Origin: Salinicola aestuarinus
GTDB taxonomy: Bacteria > Pseudomonadota > Gammaproteobacteria > Pseudomonadales > Halomonadaceae
Direction of reading: 5' to 3'
Assembly: GCF_003206645.1 (NCBI RefSeq)
Contig: NZ_PZJP01000005.1
Location: 432,904-496,903 of the forward strand
Length of the DNA: 64,000 nt
Shown: positions 36,336-45,221 of the stretch, piece by piece
Layout of the letters: each line of letters opens with the position of its first letter
How positions within the stretch are numbered: position 1 is the stretch's first letter
Translations under genes and position numbers: made by a program
The notes under the pieces: generated by a model
Told to the model about the DNA's origin: nothing
What the model saw: only the letters and a program-made list of their open reading frames with translations
Database searches by the model: none

Positions 36336-37742
36336 ATGGATCCTCAGACTCACTTCGGCCTGCTCTCGCTGCTACCGGCCGGTCTTGCCATCGTGTTGGC
36401 CTTCGCCACGCGCAACACCATCTTCTCACTGGCCGTGGCCTGCGTCGTGGGCGTCTCGATCATGGGCCGGGGGCTTTTCGGGTTCCCCGATCTACTGAAG
36501 ACATCGCTGGGCACGACGGATTTTTCCTGGATCCTGCTGCTGGAGCTTTTCATCGGGACCGTGATCGCCTTCTTCCAGCGCACCGGGGCGATCCGCAACT
36601 TCACGCTGTGGGTCGAGGCCAAGGCGTTGTCCCGGGTGCGGGTACAGCTGGTGGGCTGGGTGATGGGGATGTTCGTCTTTTTCAGCGACTATTTCAGCCC
36701 GCTGTTCGTCGGCTCCACCATCCGCGGACTGACCGACCGCTATCGCGTCTCGCGCGAGAAGCTGGCCTACATTGCGGATTCGACCTCGGCACCGGTCAGC
36801 GTGCTGATCCCCATCACTGGCTGGGCGGTCTTCATCTCGGGACTGTTGATCGGCATGGGGCCTATCGAGACTGCGGGGGATGCCATTCAGGCCTTCGTCT
36901 ATGCCGTGCCGTTCAATCTCTACGCCTGGCTGTCCGTGCTGACCGTCGGACTGGTGATCGTCGGTGTTGTCCCGCTCTTTGGCCCCATGAAACGCGCCGA
37001 AGCGCGGGCTCAGGAGGAGGGCAAGGTGTTCCGCGACGGCGCCGACCCGCTCCTGGGAGAGGAGTTGACCGATCTGCAGCCGTTCGAGGGGATCAAGACG
37101 AGCCTCTTTTTGAACTTCGTGCTGCCGGTACTCGTGGTCATTGGCATCGCGGTGGGAACGTTCGCATTCCAGGGCTCTGCGAAGACCATGGAAGCCTTCC
37201 TGGCGGCGGCGGTCGTTCTCGGCGTGATCATGCGGCTGCAGGGCATACCGCTCAACGACATCATGAAGACCGCGACGGCGGGCATGAAAGGCGTCATGCC
37301 GGCCATTCTCATTCTCGCGCTCGCCTACTCCCTGAACCAGCTATCCAAGGACATGGGGACCGCGGCCTATATCGTCGAGGTCAGTCGTGACTGGCTCTCG
37401 CCCACACTACTGCCGGCCATCACCTTTCTGCTGGCTGCGCTGATCGCCTTTGCGACCGGCTCTTCCTGGGGAACGTTCGCGATCATGATGCCGATCTCGG
37501 TGCCGGTCGCCTTTGTCTTCACCGGCGATGCGCTCACCTCGCTGGTCTACGCGACGATCTCGGCGGTAGCGGGCGGCGGTGTCTTCGGCGATCACTGCTC
37601 CCCGCTTTCCGACACGACGGTGCTGGCCTCGACGGGCGCGGCCTGCGATCACATGGATCATGTTCGGACACAGATCCCCTTCGCCCTGGCTGTCGCGGCC
37701 GTGTCGCTGATGGCCTACCTGCTGATCGGCCTCACGCTGTAG
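36336..37742 (+). CDS. NhaC family Na+/H+ antiporter or related solute transporter
   Basis: 468 residues with about 11 predicted helices. The NhaC signature is GGGVFGDHCSPLSDTTVLAS near residue 407, and FSDYFSPLFVGSTIRGL near 115 matches the first repeat. Known members exchange Na+ for H+, or organic anions such as malate/lactate. Given the IclR-oxidase partners it may import the oxidase substrate; that is an inference. ATG 36336 has AAGGAG five bases upstream, 79 bases after the oxidase gene. Confidence 0.85.
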   Translation: MDPQTHFGLLSLLPAGLAIVLAFATRNTIFSLAVACVVGVSIMGRGLFGFPDLLKTSLGTTDFSWILLLELFIGTVIAFFQRTGAIRNFTLWVEAKALSRVRVQLVGWVMGMFVFFSDYFSPLFVGSTIRGLTDRYRVSREKLAYIADSTSAPVSVLIPITGWAVFISGLLIGMGPIETAGDAIQAFVYAVPFNLYAWLSVLTVGLVIVGVVPLFGPMKRAEARAQEEGKVFRDGADPLLGEELTDLQPFEGIKTSLFLNFVLPVLVVIGIAVGTFAFQGSAKTMEAFLAAAVVLGVIMRLQGIPLNDIMKTATAGMKGVMPAILILALAYSLNQLSKDMGTAAYIVEVSRDWLSPTLLPAITFLLAALIAFATGSSWGTFAIMMPISVPVAFVFTGDALTSLVYATISAVAGGGVFGDHCSPLSDTTVLASTGAACDHMDHVRTQIPFALAVAAVSLMAYLLIGLTL

Positions 37743-37772
37743 CGGCCTGAGCGGGCGGGGGAGGTTCGCTAA

Positions 37773-37814
37773 GGAGAAAGTGGCAGGGTAGACTCTCGGT
37801 TCTGCCACTTCTCC
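37773..37814 (+). promoter_or_regulatory. Long hairpin in the nhaC-trpS gap
   Basis: GGAGAAAGTGGCAG (37773-37786) pairs with CTGCCACTTCTCC (37802-37814), with one bulged A and a 15-base loop. It ends 18 bases before the trpS ATG. No T tract follows, so it may be a trpS leader structure. TTCGCT-18-TAGACT (37765-37794) could be a promoter overlapping it. Confidence 0.5.
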
Positions 37815-37832
37815 CATTGATTCGAAGAGTCC

Positions 37833-38846
37833 ATGAGCAAGCGACGCGTTCTTACCGGTATCACCACCACGGGTACGCCCCATCTGGGCAACTACGTCGG
37901 CGCGATCAAGCCGGCGATCGCCGAGAGCCAGAACCCCGACGTCCAGTCCTACTACTTTCTCGCCGACCTGCACGCCTTGATCAAGGCGCAGGACCCGCAG
38001 CGAGTCCAGCAGTCTCGCCTCGAGATCGCGGCGACCTGGCTGGCGCTGGGGCTCGATACCGACAACGCCATCTTCTATCGCCAATCGGATATACACGAGA
38101 TCCCCGAACTCGCGTGGCTGCTCTCCTGCGTCTGCGCCAAGGGGCTGATGAACCGCTCTCACGCCTACAAGGCCGCCGTGGGTGACAATGAAGCCGCAGG
38201 GCATAGCGACCCGGACCGCGGCATCAGCATGGGACTGTTCGGCTACCCGGTACTGATGGCCGCCGACATTCTCATGTTCAATGCCAACAAGGTGCCGGTG
38301 GGACGCGATCAGATCCAGCACATCGAGATGGCCCGCGACATGGCGGGGCGCTTCAACCACATCTACAAGGGCGACTACTTCACGCTGCCGGAAGCAATCG
38401 TCGATGAGAAGGTCGAGGTGCTCAGAGGGCTCGACGGGCGCAAGATGTCCAAGAGCTACGACAACACCATTCCGCTGTTCGTCAGCGAGAAGAAGCTGCT
38501 CAAGCTGGTGCGCAAGATCAAGACCAATTCGCTGGAACCCGGCGAGCCGAAGGATCCTGACACCTGCACGCTGTTCCAGATCTACTCCGCGTTCGCCACG
38601 GGCGAGGAGAGTGCCGAGATGCGCCGGCGCTACGCCGAGGGCATCGGCTGGGGTGAGGCCAAAAACGAGGTGTTCGAGTATCTCAACGCCCACCTGCGAG
38701 AACCGCGGGAGCGCTACGAGGCATTGATGAGCGACCCGGCGCATATCGAGCAGGTGCTGGTGAAAGGCGCCGAGCGTGCACGTGAAGAGACGCAGGCGCT
38801 GATGGACAAGCTCCGGCCCGCCGTGGGGCTCGGGCGCTTTCTGTAG
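37833..38846 (+). CDS. trpS: Tryptophan--tRNA ligase
   Basis: 337 residues. Class I synthetase: the HIGH-type motif is [13 protein letters not shown] (near residue 12) and the KMSKS motif is [12 protein letters not shown] (near 203). [17 protein letters not shown] and [16 protein letters not shown] are also typical TrpRS blocks. The 337 length fits the bacterial enzyme. Single-gene unit with its own leader hairpin upstream and a strong terminator at 38959. Confidence 0.97.
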   Translation: MSKRRVLTGITTTGTPHLGNYVGAIKPAIAESQNPDVQSYYFLADLHALIKAQDPQRVQQSRLEIAATWLALGLDTDNAIFYRQSDIHEIPELAWLLSCVCAKGLMNRSHAYKAAVGDNEAAGHSDPDRGISMGLFGYPVLMAADILMFNANKVPVGRDQIQHIEMARDMAGRFNHIYKGDYFTLPEAIVDEKVEVLRGLDGRKMSKSYDNTIPLFVSEKKLLKLVRKIKTNSLEPGEPKDPDTCTLFQIYSAFATGEESAEMRRRYAEGIGWGEAKNEVFEYLNAHLREPRERYEALMSDPAHIEQVLVKGAERAREETQALMDKLRPAVGLGRFL

Positions 38847-38958
38847 CGTCTCTTGATGTCCTGACGCCCTGACGTTGAGAGGACGTCGGCGCTATCCGAA
38901 GAGCGGCACTGCCTCTCCATCGGATCGGGCGTGAGACCCGCCAACGACCGACGACGAC

Positions 38959-39000
38959 ACGACTCGGGCCAGCGCCACGGCGCTGGCCCGAGTCGTTTTG
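38959..39000 (+). terminator. Strong intrinsic terminator after trpS
   Basis: ACGACTCGGGCCAGCG pairs perfectly with CGCTGGCCCGAGTCGT around a CCACGG loop, followed by TTTTGTTAT. The 16-bp stem is unusually long. It separates trpS from the YeeE/YedE gene. Confidence 0.88.
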
Positions 39001-39104
39001 TTATAACGTCATCGCCTATCGTCAGAACGGATCGAGTTTTGTAAAACTCAACCATAGGACTAAAGTACTCGCCATTCGATTTTGATCTAATGGAAGGAGT
39101 TTTT

Positions 39105-40319
39105 ATGTCCACCGTGACTCGTCCTTCACCGCCGGGTATCGGGCGCTTTTCCCCGCGGGCGTGGATCGCTGCCATTGCGCTGTTGGTGGGATCGCTCGCT
39201 ATCGGGACGCTCTTTGAATCGCGTCAGGGCTGGCTGATGCTGGTCGGCGGCGCGCTGGGGATCGTGCTCTACCACGCCTCTTTCGGCTTCACATCGGCCT
39301 GGCGTGTATTCATTACTGAACGCCGCGGTCGCGGGCTGCGGGCGCAGATGGTGATGCTGGCGCTCGCGGTCGTACTGTTCTTTCCGGTGCTCGCATCCGA
39401 GACGCTGTTCGGCCATCCGGTGCGCGGCTTTGTCTCGCCGATCGGTGTGTCGGTCATCGTGGGCGCGTTCCTGTTCGGCATCGGCATGCAGCTCGGCGGT
39501 GGCTGCGCTTCGGGCACGCTCTTCACGGCGGGCGGTGGCAACGCCCGCATGATGATCACGCTGACGTTTTTCATCGTCGGCTCGGTCATCGGGACAGCGC
39601 ATTTCGCCTGGTGGCAGAGCCTGCCGGCCTTTGAACCGATGTCGATGCGAGACCTCTTCGGCACCGGCGGGGGTATTGCGGCGAGCCTTGCCCTGTTTGC
39701 GGCGATCGCCGCTGTCACTGTGGCGATGGAGAAGCGCCGCCACGGCCAGCTCGAGGCCGCTCCTGCCGCGGTGCCCAACGGCAAGCGCTGGCTGACTGGG
39801 CCCTGGCCGATTCTTGCCGGTGCCATTGGTCTGGCTCTGCTCAACTTCCTGACGCTGGCGCTGGCGGGACGCCCGTGGGGAATTACCTCGGCGTTTGCGC
39901 TGTGGGGTGCCAAGGTTTTTCAGGCCCTTGGCGGTGACGTGACGAGCTGGGGCTACTGGCAGAGCCCGGGCCGCGCCGCCTCTCTCGATGCCAGCGTCTT
40001 CAGCGACGTCACCACGGTGATGAATATCGGCATCATGCTGGGAGCAGGGCTTGCCGCCACGCTCGCCGGCCGCTTCGCTCCGAACTTTCGCATTCCGCTG
40101 CGTTCGGTGCTGGCGGCGATGATCGGCGGCATCTTTCTCGGTTACGGCGCACGCCTGGCCTTCGGCTGCAATATCGGTGCCTACTTCAGCGGCATCGCCT
40201 CCGGCAGCCTGCATGGCTGGCTGTGGCTGATAGCCGCGTTCGCCGGCAACATGCTCGGCGTCAAGCTACGCCCGCTGTTCTTCCCCGGGCCGGCGAGGCC
40301 GGTGGCGGCGAGCTGCTGA
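39105..40319 (+). CDS. YeeE/YedE family (thiosulfate-type) membrane transporter
   Basis: 404 residues, about ten membrane segments. Two cysteine motifs of the family are present: GIGMQLGGGCASGTLF near residue 132 and GYGARLAFGCNIGAYFSG near 348. In TsuA such cysteines relay thiosulfate through the membrane, so sulfur-compound uptake is inferred. AAGGAG six bases before ATG 39105 decides the start over ATG 39090. It is a full-length fused form, not split YeeE/YedE halves; no TusA-like partner is adjacent. Confidence 0.88.
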   Translation: MSTVTRPSPPGIGRFSPRAWIAAIALLVGSLAIGTLFESRQGWLMLVGGALGIVLYHASFGFTSAWRVFITERRGRGLRAQMVMLALAVVLFFPVLASETLFGHPVRGFVSPIGVSVIVGAFLFGIGMQLGGGCASGTLFTAGGGNARMMITLTFFIVGSVIGTAHFAWWQSLPAFEPMSMRDLFGTGGGIAASLALFAAIAAVTVAMEKRRHGQLEAAPAAVPNGKRWLTGPWPILAGAIGLALLNFLTLALAGRPWGITSAFALWGAKVFQALGGDVTSWGYWQSPGRAASLDASVFSDVTTVMNIGIMLGAGLAATLAGRFAPNFRIPLRSVLAAMIGGIFLGYGARLAFGCNIGAYFSGIASGSLHGWLWLIAAFAGNMLGVKLRPLFFPGPARPVAASC

Positions 40320-40360
40320 ACACCCCACGAAGACGCGATGACCCTCGCGCCTTGTCGCTC

Positions 40361-40387
40361 GAAAGCCCCGCTCCGGCGGGGCTTTTT
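40361..40387 (+). terminator. Intrinsic terminator after the YeeE/YedE gene
   Basis: GAAAGCCCCGC-TCCG-GCGGGGCTTTTTC, a clear stem with a T tract. The rest of the gap up to the malic enzyme start (40388-40620) shows no gene; TGGCATACT near 40451 could be an extended -10 element. Confidence 0.9.
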
Positions 40388-40620
40388 CGTGGCAATGGGC
40401 GCTACGCTTGCGGGCGGTCCCCTGCGTCACAATGTCATCCCCGGTATGAAATGGCATACTGGCGCCCCTCGACCTTCCTCCGAGTCGGTCGATTGCGCCT
40501 GCCGGTGGGACTGCGCCGGACAGAGGCTAACGACAGCGCCACTGCGAGCCGACACCGCCGAGCGATGGTGCCCCGGTTCGGCCGGCGCCATCCATTCGTA
40601 GGTTATCGCGAGAGTCGACC

Positions 40621-42303
40621 ATGACAGATCACGCCAAGCGCGCCCTCTATATTCCCTACGCGGGCCCCACGCTGCTGGAGATGCCGCTGCTCAACAAGGG
40701 CAGCGCCTTCACGAGCGAGGAGCGCATCGAGTTCAACCTGGTGGGTCTGCTGCCGCAGAACGTCGAGAGTATCGAAGAGCAGGTCGAACGCGCGTATCAC
40801 CAGTACACGCTGTGTCAGAACAATCTCGACAAGCACATCTATCTACGTGCCATTCAGGACGACAACGAGACGCTGTTCTTCCGCCTGCTGGAGGAGCACC
40901 TCGAAGAGATGCTGCCGATCATCTATACGCCCACGGTCGGCGAGGCGTGCGAAGAGTTTTCCAATATCTACCGCAATCACCGCGGGCTCTTCATCTCCTA
41001 TCCCGATCGCCACCGCATGGACGACATCCTGCGTAGCGCCACCAAGGACAAGGTGCGGGTGATCGTCGTCACCGACGGTGAGCGCATTCTCGGCCTCGGC
41101 GACCAAGGCATCGGCGGGATGGGGATTCCCATCGGCAAACTCTCGCTCTATACCGCGTGCGGCGGCATCAGCCCGGCTTACACGTTGCCGATCACGCTCG
41201 ACGTGGGGACCAACAATCAGAAGCTGCTCGACGACCCGATGTACATGGGGTGGCGCCACGAGCGCGTCTCGCCGGACGAGTACGCCGAGTTCATCACGCT
41301 GTTCATGGAAGCGCTCAAGCGCCGCTGGCCCGATGCGCTGCTGCAGTTCGAGGACTTCGCGCTGACCAACGCCATGCCGCTGCTCGAGCGCTACCGCGAT
41401 GAGGTCTGCTGCTTCAACGACGACATCCAGGGAACGGCATCGGTCGTGGTGGCGACTCTGCTGGCGTCGTGCAAGGCGAAGAACGCCAAGATCAGCGAGC
41501 AGGTCATCACCTTTGCCGGGGCCGGTTCCGCCGGCTGCGGTATCGCGGAACAGATCGTGATCGCCATGACCCGGGAGGGGCTCTCCGAGACCGAGGCGCG
41601 CCGGCGCATCTTCATGGTCGACAAGGACGGCCTGCTCACCAGCGAGACGCAGAATCTCTATCCTTTCCAGCAGCGCCTGGCGCACGATGCCGCCGATCTC
41701 GGCTTTGACGGCGACGCCACTGCGCTGATCGACGTGATTCGCAATGCCAGACCCACGATTCTCATTGGGGTGTCCGGCCAGCGTGGGCTGTTTACCGAAG
41801 AGGTGATCAAGACGCTCAACGCCAACTGCGACAATCCGCTGGTGATGCCGCTTTCCAACCCCACTTCCAAGGTGGAAGCGACACCGGAAGACGTGCTGGG
41901 CTGGACCGACGGTCAGGCGATGGTCGCGACGGGCAGCCCCTTCCCGGCGGTCGAGGTCAACGGGCGTAGCGTGCCGATCGCCCAGTGCAACAACTCTTAC
42001 ATCTTTCCGGGCATCGGCCTTGGGGTGATTGCCGCCAACGCCAATCGGGTCACCGACAACATGTTGATGGCCGCCTCGAATGCGCTGGCCGACAGCGCAC
42101 CCATCGTCCAGACCGGTGAGGGTGCGTTGCTGCCTTCGCTCGGCGACATTCGCGAGATCAGCCAGCAGATCGCTTTTGCCGTCGGCCAACAGGCCCAGGC
42201 CGATGGCGTCGCGCTCTCCTCGAGCGACGAGGTGCTGTGGGAGTCGATTCACGGCCACTTCTGGTACCCGCGCTACCGCCAGTACCGTCGCCGTTCGGTC
42301 TGA
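40621..42303 (+). CDS. maeA: NAD-dependent malic enzyme
   Basis: 560 residues. Oxidative decarboxylation of malate to pyruvate. Blocks: [22 protein letters not shown] substrate region ([19 protein letters not shown]), [41 protein letters not shown], the metal site [12 protein letters not shown] and the NAD fold [17 protein letters not shown]. Length and order match E. coli SfcA/MaeA (565), not the shorter MaeB. Shine-Dalgarno is weak (CGAGAG). Single gene with a hairpin after its stop. Confidence 0.96.
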   Translation: MTDHAKRALYIPYAGPTLLEMPLLNKGSAFTSEERIEFNLVGLLPQNVESIEEQVERAYHQYTLCQNNLDKHIYLRAIQDDNETLFFRLLEEHLEEMLPIIYTPTVGEACEEFSNIYRNHRGLFISYPDRHRMDDILRSATKDKVRVIVVTDGERILGLGDQGIGGMGIPIGKLSLYTACGGISPAYTLPITLDVGTNNQKLLDDPMYMGWRHERVSPDEYAEFITLFMEALKRRWPDALLQFEDFALTNAMPLLERYRDEVCCFNDDIQGTASVVVATLLASCKAKNAKISEQVITFAGAGSAGCGIAEQIVIAMTREGLSETEARRRIFMVDKDGLLTSETQNLYPFQQRLAHDAADLGFDGDATALIDVIRNARPTILIGVSGQRGLFTEEVIKTLNANCDNPLVMPLSNPTSKVEATPEDVLGWTDGQAMVATGSPFPAVEVNGRSVPIAQCNNSYIFPGIGLGVIAANANRVTDNMLMAASNALADSAPIVQTGEGALLPSLGDIREISQQIAFAVGQQAQADGVALSSSDEVLWESIHGHFWYPRYRQYRRRSV

Positions 42304-42336
42304 TCCGGTTGGCGCGAGCCAAGCGCGACAACCCGT

Positions 42337-42365
42337 CAAGCGCCCCGCCCCGTGCGGGGCGCTTG
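42337..42365. terminator. Hairpin between convergent maeA and SMP-30 genes
   Basis: CAAGCGCCCCGC-CCCGT-GCGGGGCGCTTG: perfect 12-bp stem, 5-base loop, followed only by CGTTT. Probably a bidirectional terminator. Confidence 0.7.
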
Positions 42366-42392
42366 CGTTTCAAGCGGGCGCTTTTGGAGGCG

Positions 42393-43343
42393 TTAGCGCG
42401 ATGTGGTCACCGGTGGCGATGACGGTGTGGTCCAGGACTCGGCACCCTGAATATCGACAAAGACGCAGTAGAGCGAGGTCGTGGCGGTGAGATAGAGACG
42501 GTGCCCGTCACTGCCGCCGAAACAGAGATTGGAGACGGTCTCCGGCACCCGGATCTTGCCCAGCAGCGTGCCGTCCGGGGCAAAGCAGTGCACGCCATCA
42601 GCGGCGGACGACCAAAGGTTGCCCTCGCAATCCACACGCATGCCGTCCGGCAGGCCGCTGTCGATCTCGGCGAAGACGCCGTCGTCGACGAGTCGCGCCC
42701 CCTCCACGCGAAAGCGGCGTATCACCGACGCTACGCTATCGTCGTGACTTGACCCGCTTTCGGCCACATATAGCCGGTCTTCGCTCGGGGAGAAACACAG
42801 GCCGTTGGGCTGGGTGAAATCCGAGACGACCGCCTCGACCGCCTGCGTCACGGGGTCGATACGGAAGACGTGATTGGCGGCCTGAGCAGGCGTTGCTCGA
42901 TAGCCTTCGAAATGGGAGAGGATTCCGTAGGTGGGATCCGTGAACCAGACGGCGCCGTCGCGGCTGACGACCACGTCGTTGGGCGAGTTCAAGCGCTGAC
43001 CGTCGTGGTGCGAGGCAAGGACGCTGAGGCTGCCGTTGTGCTCGGTCCGAACCACATCGCGGTGGCCGTGACGGCAACCGACCAACCGGCCCTGGCGATC
43101 GCGGGTATTGCCATTGTTGAACCCCGAGTCACGGCGGTAAACGCTCAGGCCTTCAGTGTCCGACCAGCGCAGGATGCGTTGCGACGGGATGTCGGAGAAC
43201 AGCAGGCACTGGTGGTCGCCAAACCACACAGGGCCTTCCGTCCAGGTGAAGCCGGTCGCCAGCCGCTCGAGCTTCGACATGGGATGCACCAGACGACCAA
43301 AGCGCGAGTCGACAAGCTCGATGTGCTCCGGAAACTGAATCAT
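42393..43343 (-). CDS. SMP-30/gluconolactonase family sugar lactonase
   Basis: 316-residue six-bladed beta-propeller hydrolase. TEGPVWFGDHQCLLFSDIP carries the first metal-binding Glu; RLNSPNDVVVSRDGAVWFTDPTYG is the Asn/Asp core motif of the family; QPNGLCFSPSEDRLYVAES and LPDGMRVDCEGNLWSS supply the rest of the divalent-cation site. No signal peptide, so cytoplasmic opening of a sugar lactone is inferred. ATG 43343 has AAGGA and overlaps the permease stop by 4 bp, so it is the last gene of the sugar ABC operon. Confidence 0.9.
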   Translation of the reverse strand: MIQFPEHIELVDSRFGRLVHPMSKLERLATGFTWTEGPVWFGDHQCLLFSDIPSQRILRWSDTEGLSVYRRDSGFNNGNTRDRQGRLVGCRHGHRDVVRTEHNGSLSVLASHHDGQRLNSPNDVVVSRDGAVWFTDPTYGILSHFEGYRATPAQAANHVFRIDPVTQAVEAVVSDFTQPNGLCFSPSEDRLYVAESGSSHDDSVASVIRRFRVEGARLVDDGVFAEIDSGLPDGMRVDCEGNLWSSAADGVHCFAPDGTLLGKIRVPETVSNLCFGGSDGHRLYLTATTSLYCVFVDIQGAESWTTPSSPPVTTSR

Positions 43344-44278
43344 GCGTGATTCCTTCTGCTGCTGGCGGCGATGACGATGCCGATGATGATCACGCCCGTC
43401 AGCACGCTGCGTGCCCCGGCACCGGCGCCGTAGGTGTTGAGCATCGAGACGACCAGGAACATGAAAAAGGCCGCACCCCAGATACCCGGGACGTTGGAGA
43501 AACCGCCTGCAATCGACGTGCCACCGATAATCACCACGGCGATCGACATCAACAGGTACTCCGCGCCCATGTTGAGCGCCGCGCCACCTGAGAAACTCGC
43601 GAGCAGAAAACCCGCGACGGCGGCGAACACGGACACGCTCAGATAGGCGGTTGCACGGACCCGCTCGACGGGAACGCCGGCGAGTCTCGCGGCCCTTGGA
43701 TTCTGTCCGGCAGCCAGCAGCCAGCGGCCCCAGACGCCACGTTCGAGCACGATCCAGACGCCTATGCTTAGCGCGAGGCCCACGAGAGCGACGTTGGGGA
43801 TCTCGAGGGTGCGTCCGGTCGCGAACTCCGCAAGCGCCTGTGGGGGTTTGACCCGCAGCCCGCGGTTGGACCAGATGGCCAGAGACTGATAGACCAGCGA
43901 CGCGGCCAGGGTGGCGATGATCGGAGGCAGACGCAGCAGGAAAATCAGGGCGAAATTGGCCATGCCCGTGCCCAGACCCACCAGTAGCGCGACGCCCAGT
44001 CCCAGGAGCACGGTGTCCGGCGCCCCATCCATCGCCTTGAGGGCAAGGGTGGCGGATAGTGTCATGGTGGCGGGGATCGAAAGGTCGACGTTCCCCGGTC
44101 CCAGGGTAATGACGAGCATCTGCCCGACACCAACGATCGCGGCAAACGCGCCGAAGGAGAGCGCGGCATAGGCCAATCCGCCGGCGCCGCGCCCCGACCC
44201 TAGCGCCAGAGTGGCGGCGAAAGTGGCGGCGGCTGCCAACCAGGCCCATAGCCAGGGCCGGCGTAGCACATTGGGCAT
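43340..44278 (-). CDS. Sugar ABC transporter permease (RbsC family)
   Basis: 312 residues with 8-10 predicted helices of the BPD_transp_2 type: GVGQMLVITLGPGNVDLSIPATMTLSATLAL and GLALSIGVWIVLERGVWGRWLLAAGQNPRAARLAGV are typical of RbsC-like subunits. ATG 44278 has AAGGAG upstream; the open frame starts ten codons earlier but without a site. It pairs with the second permease to form a heterodimeric channel. Confidence 0.92.
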   Translation of the reverse strand: MPNVLRRPWLWAWLAAAATFAATLALGSGRGAGGLAYAALSFGAFAAIVGVGQMLVITLGPGNVDLSIPATMTLSATLALKAMDGAPDTVLLGLGVALLVGLGTGMANFALIFLLRLPPIIATLAASLVYQSLAIWSNRGLRVKPPQALAEFATGRTLEIPNVALVGLALSIGVWIVLERGVWGRWLLAAGQNPRAARLAGVPVERVRATAYLSVSVFAAVAGFLLASFSGGAALNMGAEYLLMSIAVVIIGGTSIAGGFSNVPGIWGAAFFMFLVVSMLNTYGAGAGARSVLTGVIIIGIVIAASSRRNHA

Positions 44279-44288
44279 CTTGTTCTCC

Positions 44289-45221
44289 TTAGCGCCGGGC
44301 GCCGTCACGTCCGTTGAACAGTAGGCGTGCTGCCAGCACGGCGATCAGAATTGCCCCCTGGGCACCGATCTGCCAATCGGGGGAGAGGCGCATGAAGCTC
44401 AAAAACGAGGCGGCGAGGGCCAGCGTCAGCGCGCCGATCACGGCCCCCGCCGGGCTGACCTTGCCGCCGGTGAACTCACCGCCGCCAAGGATCACGCCGG
44501 CGATGCTGAGCAGCGTGTAGCGCAGGGCGATATTGGCATCGGCCGAGGTTGTGAGACCCACCAGCGCCATCCCGGCCAGTACGCCGAAGAGCCCGGCCAG
44601 TCCGTAGGCCAGGGCCTTTAGTCGGACCAGCGACCAGCCGGCCCGGCGGACGGCGTCGGCGTTGCCGCCCACACCTCGCAGCACCGTGCCGATCCCGGCG
44701 CGGGCGATCAGCCAGTGCGTCACGCCGGCGATCAGGCAGGCCGCGACCAGGGCCATCGGCATCAGGGGAGGCTTGACCGTCATGATCGCTCTAAGCCAGG
44801 CGGGGCTGGTCCCGCCGGGGGAGGGCAGCAGGAACAGTGCCAGTCCTCCCCAGACGAATGACATACCCAGCGTGACGACGATGGCGGGCAGGGCCAGCGC
44901 ATGAATCATGGCGCCCATCAGCGCATAGCTGAGGATGAGTGCCGCCATGATCATCGCGCCGATCAGCGGCGACTGCTCGAGGAAGGTGGCGGCGACACAG
45001 GCGGCCAGACTGACGAAGGCGCCGATTCCCAGGTCGATGTCATTGACCATGATGATCAGCATCTGGGCGATCGTCGCGAGCGCGATGGGCACCGCGAGAT
45101 TGAAAAGCAGGTTCAGGCCGAAGTAGCTCATCGTGCGCGGCTGGACGTAGAAGGTCACGGCAAGCAGCAGCGCCAGCGAGGCGATCGGCAGTAGAATTCG
45201 GTAACGGCTGAACAGCGTCAT
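44289..45221 (-). CDS. Sugar ABC transporter permease (RbsC family), second subunit
   Basis: 310 residues, BPD_transp_2 domain: IALATIAQMLIIMVNDIDLGIGAFVSLAAC early, and GVILGGGEFTGGKVSPAGAVIGALTLAL late (the family loop GG..F.GG.G). It overlaps the ATPase gene by 4 bp and precedes the first-listed permease by 10 bases. Two different permease genes instead of one is common in importers of this kind for less usual carbohydrates. Confidence 0.92.
   Translation of the reverse strand: MTLFSRYRILLPIASLALLLAVTFYVQPRTMSYFGLNLLFNLAVPIALATIAQMLIIMVNDIDLGIGAFVSLAACVAATFLEQSPLIGAMIMAALILSYALMGAMIHALALPAIVVTLGMSFVWGGLALFLLPSPGGTSPAWLRAIMTVKPPLMPMALVAACLIAGVTHWLIARAGIGTVLRGVGGNADAVRRAGWSLVRLKALAYGLAGLFGVLAGMALVGLTTSADANIALRYTLLSIAGVILGGGEFTGGKVSPAGAVIGALTLALAASFLSFMRLSPDWQIGAQGAILIAVLAARLLFNGRDGARR

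Noticed and set aside
42393..44249. A 618-codon minus-strand frame fusing antisense permease sequence to the SMP-30 protein
   Set aside because: The first 300 codons overlap the RbsC-type permease in another frame; the lactonase has its own start at 43343 with a ribosome-binding site and 4-bp overlap.
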